DNA of 64,000 nucleotides from Pseudomonas mandelii (GTDB taxonomy: Bacteria; Pseudomonadota; Gammaproteobacteria; Pseudomonadales; Pseudomonadaceae). A program made the position numbers and the translations under genes. Location of the stretch: the NCBI RefSeq assembly GCF_900106065.1, contig NZ_LT629796.1:2206001-2270000 (forward strand). The letters run 5' to 3'. This document shows positions 54,114 to 64,000 of the stretch, piece after piece. The stretch's first letter is position 1, and every line of letters begins with the position of its first letter. The notes beneath the pieces are model-generated. The model saw nothing but the letters and a program-made list of their open reading frames with translations. It was not told the origin of the DNA and made no database searches.

Positions 54114-55303
54114 GGATGGTCTGAAGTAGCCATGTATTTCCCCGGCATACCACCTAGCGCAACTTTTAAACTCGCCAAATGATCAAAAAACAATCAATTC
54201 GACGAGTATTTCTTACGTTTTCGCCACCCGGACCCCACTCCGGTGGCCATTTCCCGCATTACAGGCGCACCTCTCCTGCATTCGTCAGTAAATGTCGGCG
54301 CGCCATCCACAGGTTCGACAGAGCGAACAGTGTCACCAGTTGCGCCGTGTTTTTGGCCAAGCCGCGAAAGCGCACCTTGGTGTAACCGAACTGGCGCTTG
54401 ATTACCCGGAACGGATGCTCGACCTTGGCGCGCACCTGAGCCTTGGCCTTTTCAATCTTGCGCTTGGCTTTGTACAGCACGCTGCGCTTATCGAGTTTTT
54501 TGTAGGTGCTGCGGCGTGCCGCCACCTGCCAGATAACTTCACGTCCTTCATGCTCGGGCCGCTTTTCGACACCGGTGTAGCCTGCATCGGCGCAGACCAC
54601 GTTTTCGTCGCCATGCAGCAATTTGTCCACCTGGGTGACATCCGCCACATTGGCCGCCGTGCCCACTACGCTGTGCACCAGACCCGATTCGTCATCGGCG
54701 CCGATGTGGGCCTTCATGCCAAAATAATACTGGTTTCCCTTCTTGGTCTGGTGCATTTCCGGGTCGCGCTTGCCGTCCTTGTTCTTGGTCGAACTGGGCG
54801 CATTGATCAGCGTTGCATCGACGATGGTGCCCTGGCGCAGCGACAGGCCGCGGTCGCCCAGATAGCCATTGATGACAGCGAGGATGCCGGCCGCCAGCTC
54901 GTGTTTCTCCAGCAAGCGGCGGAAGTTGAGAATGGTGGTTTCGTCGGGGATGCGCTCCAGGTTCAGCCCGGCAAACTGGCGCAGGATCGTGGTTTCGTAC
55001 AGCGCTTCCTCCATCGCTGGATCGCTGTAGCCGAACCAGTTCTGCAGCAGATGCACACGCAGCATCGCCATCAACGGGTAGGCCGGACGGCCACCTTCAC
55101 CTTTCGGATAATGTGGCTCGATCAAAGCAATCAAGCCCTTCCACGGCACCACCCGATCCATCTCGATCAGGAACAACTCCTTGCGGGTTTGCTTGCGCTT
55201 GCCAGCGTACTCGGCGTCGGCGAAGGTCATCTGCTTCATCGGGAAACTCGGTGGGTGGGGTCGCGGTATTTTGCCAAATCAGAAAGTCTTTTTCAGAGTT
55301 TCC
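54114..55303 (-). mobile_element. IS5-family insertion sequence, copy 2 (left arm of composite)
   Basis: 1190 bp and apparently identical to copy 1 at 37219-38408. The outer end is GGATGGTCTGAAGTAG next to TTAG; the inner end is next to CTAG. Unequal flanks show it did not insert here alone. Confidence 0.93.
54259..55239 (-). CDS. IS5-family DDE transposase (IS copy 2)
   Basis: 326 residues, identical to the transposase of copy 1 (same DDE core: GTIVDATLINAPSS, VVCADAGYTGVEKR, KAKVEHPFRVIK). It appears intact and could mobilise all three IS copies and the composite. Confidence 0.95.
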   Translation of the reverse strand: MKQMTFADAEYAGKRKQTRKELFLIEMDRVVPWKGLIALIEPHYPKGEGGRPAYPLMAMLRVHLLQNWFGYSDPAMEEALYETTILRQFAGLNLERIPDETTILNFRRLLEKHELAAGILAVINGYLGDRGLSLRQGTIVDATLINAPSSTKNKDGKRDPEMHQTKKGNQYYFGMKAHIGADDESGLVHSVVGTAANVADVTQVDKLLHGDENVVCADAGYTGVEKRPEHEGREVIWQVAARRSTYKKLDKRSVLYKAKRKIEKAKAQVRAKVEHPFRVIKRQFGYTKVRFRGLAKNTAQLVTLFALSNLWMARRHLLTNAGEVRL

Positions 55304-55346
55304 CTAGGCTGACAAGCCAAGCGCTGGATCGCAACCATCCATCACC

Positions 55347-59752
<4,406 letters not shown>

Positions 59753-60148
59753 TTGATCACCTTTCGCAATATTGCTGGCCGCACAATTGCGGTTCGCGAT
59801 GCAAAGGGTAGAAATTCCTTGTTACCGCACTGCTTCTAAAGGATGACATTTCGATGAATACTTCGAATCTGCCGTAGCGGGGCGGCAAGCGAAGCCGTGG
59901 AAGAACGGGCGCAACGTAGCGTCTTTCTTCACGCGGGATACAGGAGGCTTTGATTGATACTGCTGCGGATTCGCTACAGTAACGTTGGGCCAGAACGTAA
60001 TGCCATCCAAGCAAGAGAGCGCACACTAGCGGACTATAGGAGACATTCTATTCTTGCCCGTCGATTGACCTAGGCCGTTATGTGGCTGGTCGAAACCTTC
60101 AGGTGCCGCCCAACTAGACGTCTGTTGTCGCGCCCAGCTTAATGCTAG
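59753..60148. other. ptx promoter region
   Basis: 396 bp between ptxA and the right IS with no gene. It holds the candidate Pho box at 59843-59860 and an inverted GC-rich segment around 59872-59912 (CGGGGCGGC / GAAGCCGTGG). The region to 60148 is carried inside the composite transposon, so the operon travels with its own control. Confidence 0.6.
59843..59860 (-). promoter_or_regulatory. Candidate Pho box of the ptx operon
   Basis: On the minus strand, TATTCATCGAAATGTCAT has two 7-bp half-sites 11 bp apart (TATTCAT and ATGTCAT against CTGTCAT). ATGTCAT matches 6 of 7 and the first half keeps TCAT. The ptx operon of P. stutzeri WM88 is in the PhoBR regulon (recalled), so PhoB control here is plausible. 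Confidence 0.65.
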
Positions 60149-61245
60149 GGAAACTCTGAAGAAGACTTCCAGATTTTGGCAAAATACCCGGATTCCACCC
60201 ACCGAGTTTCCCGATGAAGCAGATGACCTTCGCCGACGCCGAGTACGCCGGTAAGCGCAAACAAACCCGCAAAGAGTTGTTCCTGATCGAGATGGATCGG
60301 GTGGTGCCGTGGAAGGGTTTGATTGCCTTGATCGAGCCGCATTATCCCAAGGGTGAAGGCGGTCGTCCGGCCTATCCGCTGATGGCGATGCTGCGCGTGC
60401 ACCTGATGCAAAACTGGTTCGGTTACAGCGATCCAGCGATGGAAGAGGCGCTGTACGAGACCACCATCCTGCGCCAGTTCGCGGGGCTGAGCTTGGAGCG
60501 TATCCCCGATGAAACCACCATCCTCAACTTCCGTCGTTTGCTGGAGAAGCACGAACTAGCCGCCGGCATCTTGGCTGTCATCAATGGCTATCTGGGCGAC
60601 CGAGGGCTGTCGCTGCGCCAAGGCACGATCGTCGATGCCACGCTGATCAATGCGCCGAGTTCGACCAAGAACAAGGACGGTAAGCGCGACCCGGAAATGC
60701 ATCAGACCAAGAAGGGTAACCAGTACTGTGTGTCACGAACACAGGTCAGATGACCTGTGCTGCTGTGCCGAAGATGGAAGTAGGCCTTCCGAAGTCGGCT
60801 TGCAGGAGCGGACTTCAAACCACCCGGTGCTGCTGCATCCAAAAGGTGTGGTGGTGAGCGACCGAGGAAAAGTCATCCCTGAGGATGGCAGGTGAGTATG
60901 GAGAAGATGAGCGAAAGCAAACCGTCCGATGACGCATCGTTATGCCCAAGGTGCTGCCGAAACTGAGGTGGAGTACTGGCTTCAGGACAAGTCGGGGCGT
61001 TACCTGCTTACGGACCCGATGGCAGCCGGTGTATAGGCGGCATGATCTTCATACAGGCTTTGGTACGGAACGTGAGAACCTTGTTCCAGATGCGAAGGAA
61101 AATGACAAATGGCCAACACCATGAGGAAGAATACCGATGCTGGAACGAGGGGCGGAGCCTCCCGTAGTAGCGATGAAGCCTCTGTAATGGAGGTGGAGCG
61201 AAGGGGCGGCGTTATCCGGCCGACGAGCGTTGCCAACCTCCGGGG

Positions 61246-62514
61246 ATGAGTGGCGTGAGCTCGGCGAAACCTTATGACATAGCGAAACGCACGGTATGGG
61301 ACGCCTACCAGCAGGTCAGGGCCAACCGCGGTGCTGCCGGCATCGACGATGAAACCATCGCCGATTTCGAGCGGGATCTGTCTAAGAATCTCTACAAGCT
61401 GTGGAATCGGATGTCGTCGGGGTCGTACTTCCCGCCTCCGGTCAAGCAAGTAGAAATTCCCAAGGCATCGGGAGGCACGCGCAAGCTGGGAGTGCCCACG
61501 GTTGGTGATCGTGTCGCGCAAACCGTGGTCAAGCTTCTCATCGAGCCGGAGCTGGACTCGATCTTCCACTCGGACTCCTATGGGTACCGGCCGGGACGAT
61601 CAGCGAAGCAGGCGGTGGCGATCACGCGTGAGCGCTGCTGGCGATACGACTGGGTGGTGGAGTTTGATATCAAGGCAGCCTTCGATCAGATCAATCATGG
61701 GTTGCTGATGAAGGCGGTGCGCCTGCACATCAAGGAGGACTGGATACTTCTGTACATCGAGCGGTGGCTGGTTGCGCCGTTCGAAACGGATCACGGTATG
61801 CGCGTCCGACGCGAACGCGGCACCCCGCAAGGTGGAGTGATCAGTCCCCTCCTGATGAATCTGTTCATGCACTATGCCTTCGACACCTGGATGCAACGTA
61901 CCAGCCCCAACTGCCCGTTTGCCCGCTACGCCGATGATGCGGTGGTGCACTGCCGCAGTCGAAAGCAAGCGGAGTACGTGATGCGCTCCATTGCTTCACG
62001 GCTGGCTGCCTGTGGCTTGACGATGCACCCCGAGAAATCGAAGGTCGTGTACTGCAAGGACAGTAACCGTCGCGCAGGTTATCCGCATGTGAGCTTTACC
62101 TTCCTCGGCTTCACCTTTAGGCCGAGGAAGGCGCTCAGCAAACAAGACCAGCTCTTCACGAGCTTCCTTCCGGGAGCGAGTGCGGATGCCTTAAAGCGGA
62201 TGCGGCAAGCGGTACGCAGGTGGCGACTCAATCGCCAAACCCACGTGACGCTGGTCGACGTGGCTCGGCTCTACAATCCAGTGATACAGGGGTGGTCGCA
62301 ATACTATGGCTCGTTCTATCGGACAGCCATGCTTGGCATCTTCCAGCACATTGACCGCGCGCTTGAACGCTGGGCCCGACGAAAATACAAGGCTCTTCAT
62401 AGGCGCAAGCGGCGCATTAGCCAATGGCTGGACAAGATGCGGACTGTGGTACCCCGGCTGTTTCATCACTGGCGAGTGACCGGGCAGCAAGGTTGGATAA
62501 CGGGAGCCGTATGA
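61246..62514 (+). CDS. Group II intron reverse transcriptase/maturase
   Basis: A 422-residue intron-encoded protein that binds the intron RNA, aids splicing and copies it into DNA. RT blocks are visible: GGTRKLGVPTVGDRVAQTVV, DSYGYRPGRSAKQAV, VVEFDIKAAFDQINH, RGTPQGGVISPLLMNLFM and the catalytic FARYADDAVVHC (about residues 225-236), then FTFLGFTF. The maturase (X) domain includes NPVIQGWSQYYGSF. No HNH endonuclease domain follows, so it probably primes from nicked or replicating DNA. The stop codon overlaps the start of domain V. Confidence 0.95.
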   Translation: MSGVSSAKPYDIAKRTVWDAYQQVRANRGAAGIDDETIADFERDLSKNLYKLWNRMSSGSYFPPPVKQVEIPKASGGTRKLGVPTVGDRVAQTVVKLLIEPELDSIFHSDSYGYRPGRSAKQAVAITRERCWRYDWVVEFDIKAAFDQINHGLLMKAVRLHIKEDWILLYIERWLVAPFETDHGMRVRRERGTPQGGVISPLLMNLFMHYAFDTWMQRTSPNCPFARYADDAVVHCRSRKQAEYVMRSIASRLAACGLTMHPEKSKVVYCKDSNRRAGYPHVSFTFLGFTFRPRKALSKQDQLFTSFLPGASADALKRMRQAVRRWRLNRQTHVTLVDVARLYNPVIQGWSQYYGSFYRTAMLGIFQHIDRALERWARRKYKALHRRKRRISQWLDKMRTVVPRLFHHWRVTGQQGWITGAV

Positions 62515-62537
62515 CGCGAGAGTGTCACGTACGGTTC
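62504..62537 (+). ncRNA. Group II intron domain V
   Basis: 34 nt beginning GAGCCGTATGACGCGAG and ending CACGTACGGTTC. The two ends pair (GAGCCGTA with TACGGTTC), with the AGC triad and an internal bulge, as in bacterial domain V, the catalytic heart of the ribozyme. Confidence 0.92.
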
Positions 62538-63190
62538 TGCGAGCGGCTGCGGGGGCAGTTCCCGCGGCCGACTCACCACTTCGGCATGAAGGCGCACATC
62601 GGTGTCGATGATGAGTCGGGCTTGGTGCACAGCGTGGTGGGCACGGCGGCCAACGTGGCCGATGTCACCCAGGTCGATAAGCTGCTGCACGGCGATGAGA
62701 ACATGGTCGGTGCCGACGCGGGTTACACCGGCGTCGAGAAACGCCCTGAACATGAAGGCCGGGGGGTCATCTGGCAGATCGCCGCCCGCCGTAGTACTTA
62801 CAAGAAGCTTGATAAGCGCAGTGCTTTGTACAAAGCCAAGCGCAAGATTGAGAAGGCCAAGGCTCAGGTACGAGCCAAGGTCGAGCATCCGTTCCGGGTG
62901 ATCAAGCGCCAGTTCGGTTATGTGAAGGTGCGCTTCCGTGGTCTGGCGAAGAACACGGCGCAACTGATGACGCTGTTCGCGCTGTCGAACCTGTGGATGG
63001 CGCGCCGACATTTACTGGCGAATGCAGGAGAGGTGCGCCTGTAATGTGGAAAATGGCTGCCGCGAGGTGCTCGCGGCGGCTAAAAACACAGAAATAAGCG
63101 GGTGATCTGAGCGTTTTTGATCGATTTGCCGCTTTTAAAATCGGCAGGGGCTGAAGTCAGCCAGAAATACACAACTACTTCAGACCATCC

Positions 63191-64000
63191 TTAGAGATGA
63201 ATCCAGTTTCAACCAGGATTGACGGTACGTCTGGCGACTTAAGTACGGCAAAGCCCGCCTGCTCCACACGCTTCTGGTGCAAAGTGGTGATGCCCGCCAA
63301 ACTTCTCAGTACGGAGTGGCCCAGTTCCAGGCTCGTTGCGACTGTAGCGCTCATCGACATGTCGAGAATCACTCCTGCCAGCATGGGGTCCTTATCTTTG
63401 AGTGCGAGGCTTTTGGTCGTACCGAGTAACTCGGCGCCGTTCTCCTTCTGCGCGAGCCAGCGCGCAGTAGTGGACGTGGCTCCACCTTCCGATAGCGCAT
63501 AGATCGACGCTCCGGAGGCCGTGCGCCGAGGCGCGGCGTCCGCGTGTATGGAAATGAAGATATCGGCATTGTGTTGGCGAGCAATCTCCACCCGCTTGCG
63601 TAACGGTACGTAAACATCGCTGTCGCGTACGAGTCGCACGGTAAACCCCTTTTCCCGCTCGATCCGTTTGGCCAACTGCCGAGCAATTGACAGCACCACA
63701 TCTTTTTCCCGCTCGCCATTGGCCCCGACTGCTCCAGGGTCTTTACCGCCATGCCCTGGGTCTACCACGACGATGATGTCGCGCTTTGGATGAGCCGAAT
63801 CATTAAGCACAACCTGCGGTGCAGCCGGCTGTATTGCCGGGGATGCCGAGTTGGAAATATCCAGCACTAAGCGATGCCCCTGTGCCTGTTCAGGTGCCAG
63901 CATGAAGGTATTCAACTGCACGGGACCTATCAGGTCCAGGACAATCCGCGTTCCTGTACCTTGAGGCCCTGAACGTATAGCGCGGATTGGCATGTTACCC
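63191..64000 (-). pseudogene. 5' fragment of an AmiB/AmiC-type N-acetylmuramoyl-L-alanine amidase (runs off window)
   Basis: The minus-strand frame is open to the window edge. It contains part of the AMIN domain (TRIVLDLIGPVQLNTFMLAP) and then the zinc amidase_3 domain: IIVVVDPGHGGKDPGAVGAN, REKDVVLSIARQLAKRIERE, SIHADAAPRR, LELGHSVLRSL and SILVETGFIS. At ETGFIS it runs into the IS and adds KDGLK before a stop. The enzyme cleaves septal peptidoglycan. The truncated form keeps the catalytic His/Glu ligands but lacks the last helices, so it is probably inactive. It continues at 54113. Confidence 0.92.

Larger units (their letters stand above)
60728..62577 (+). mobile_element. Group II intron (about 1.85 kb) with an internal RT gene
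   Basis: It starts GTGTGTC, the GUGYG consensus, and contains a reverse transcriptase ORF. It ends with a 34-nt domain V (62504-62537) and a domain VI stem up to CGACTCACC. The 3' end is placed to restore the transposase frame; it may be off by 1-2 nt, since group II introns usually end AC or AU. It sits in the sense strand of the IS transposase gene, so splicing is possible. Confidence 0.88.
60214..63044 (+). pseudogene. IS5-family transposase interrupted by a group II intron
   Basis: Exon 1 (60214-60727) runs to HQTKKGNQY; exon 2 (62578-63044) resumes FGMKAHIGVDDESGLV. Joining at these positions restores GNQYYFGMKAHIG exactly as in copies 1 and 2, so accurate splicing would give a full 326-residue transposase. 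Without splicing, translation stops within the intron. It can be regarded as a gene with a retained intron rather than a decayed one. Confidence 0.9.
60149..63190 (+). mobile_element. IS5-family insertion sequence, copy 3, split by a group II intron
   Basis: The left end, GGAAACTCTGAAGAAG, follows CTAG (60145-60148). The right end, CTACTTCAGACCATCC, precedes TTAG (63191-63194). Without the intron it is 1192 bp. It is a diverged relative of copies 1 and 2: the transposase differs at only a few residues, but the non-coding stretch after it (63045-63175) is clearly different. It forms the right arm of the ptx composite. Confidence 0.92.

Noticed and set aside
37215-55307. IS copies 1 and 2 acting as a composite transposon for the copper/chromate block
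   Set aside because: Copy 1 has CTAA on both sides, showing it inserted alone; the left flank of copy 1 and the right flank of copy 2 do not share a duplication.

Overview
This window is the replication-origin region of a Pseudomonas chromosome. The REP-type inverted repeat at 26725-26844, the gene order and the protein sequences suggest the P. fluorescens/putida side of the genus. From 2.4 to 29.6 kb it is the classical conserved core. gyrB, recF, dnaN and dnaA lie on the minus strand. oriC follows at about 8.7-9.1 kb. On the plus strand come rpmH, rnpA, yidD, yidC, mnmE, mnmG, rsmG, parA, parB, atpIBEFHAGDC, glmU, a DeoR-type regulator gene and glmS. Two parS sites lie inside recF. Consensus DnaA boxes are scattered well beyond oriC, and a second DnaA-box/AT-rich stretch lies between mnmE and mnmG.

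Both sides of this core have been invaded by Tn7-type transposons. On the left (1 to about 2320), next to the gyrB terminator, is the tnsA end of one element, with tnsA and a tnsB that runs off the window. On the right, about 25 bp after the glmS stop codon (the attTn7 position), a second and unrelated Tn7-like element begins. It has three 20-bp-spaced repeats resembling TnsB-binding sites, then tnsA, tnsB, tnsC, tnsD and a second tniQ gene. No tnsE is present in the window. The second tniQ is split by an IS5-family insertion with a 4-bp target duplication, and deleting the IS restores the frame.

The cargo of the right element (39.3-64 kb and beyond) is metal and nutrient genes. The copper block is copA, a small Met/His-rich gene, copB, a cytochrome c with a His-rich tail and a DUF411 gene, all on the minus strand. 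It is accompanied by PtrA-like/DUF2790 secreted proteins and a small HMA protein. Next come an orphan flgB, a chromate block (chrB, chrA and a stand-alone ChrB C-terminal domain), a His-tailed MFS exporter behind a CsoR-like palindrome, an orphan ZnuA-like binding protein behind a possible Zur box, a Sel1-repeat protein and a TauE/SafE permease.

The last part is a nest of elements. A gene for an AmiB/AmiC-type amidase is cut in two (53965-54113 and 63191-64000) by a 9.08-kb composite transposon. The composite consists of two related IS5-family copies in opposite orientation around a complete phosphite-oxidation operon (ptxA-B-C-D-E, minus strand) with a candidate Pho box. Its outer ends are flanked by the same 4-bp duplication, TTAG, and removing it restores the amidase reading frame. 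Its right-hand IS is itself split by a 1.85-kb group II intron with its own reverse transcriptase and a recognisable domain V. The nesting is therefore Tn7-like element, amidase gene, composite transposon, IS, group II intron.

No tRNA, rRNA or CRISPR array was seen. Functions are assigned from recognisable motifs and family resemblance by eye; no database search was run.
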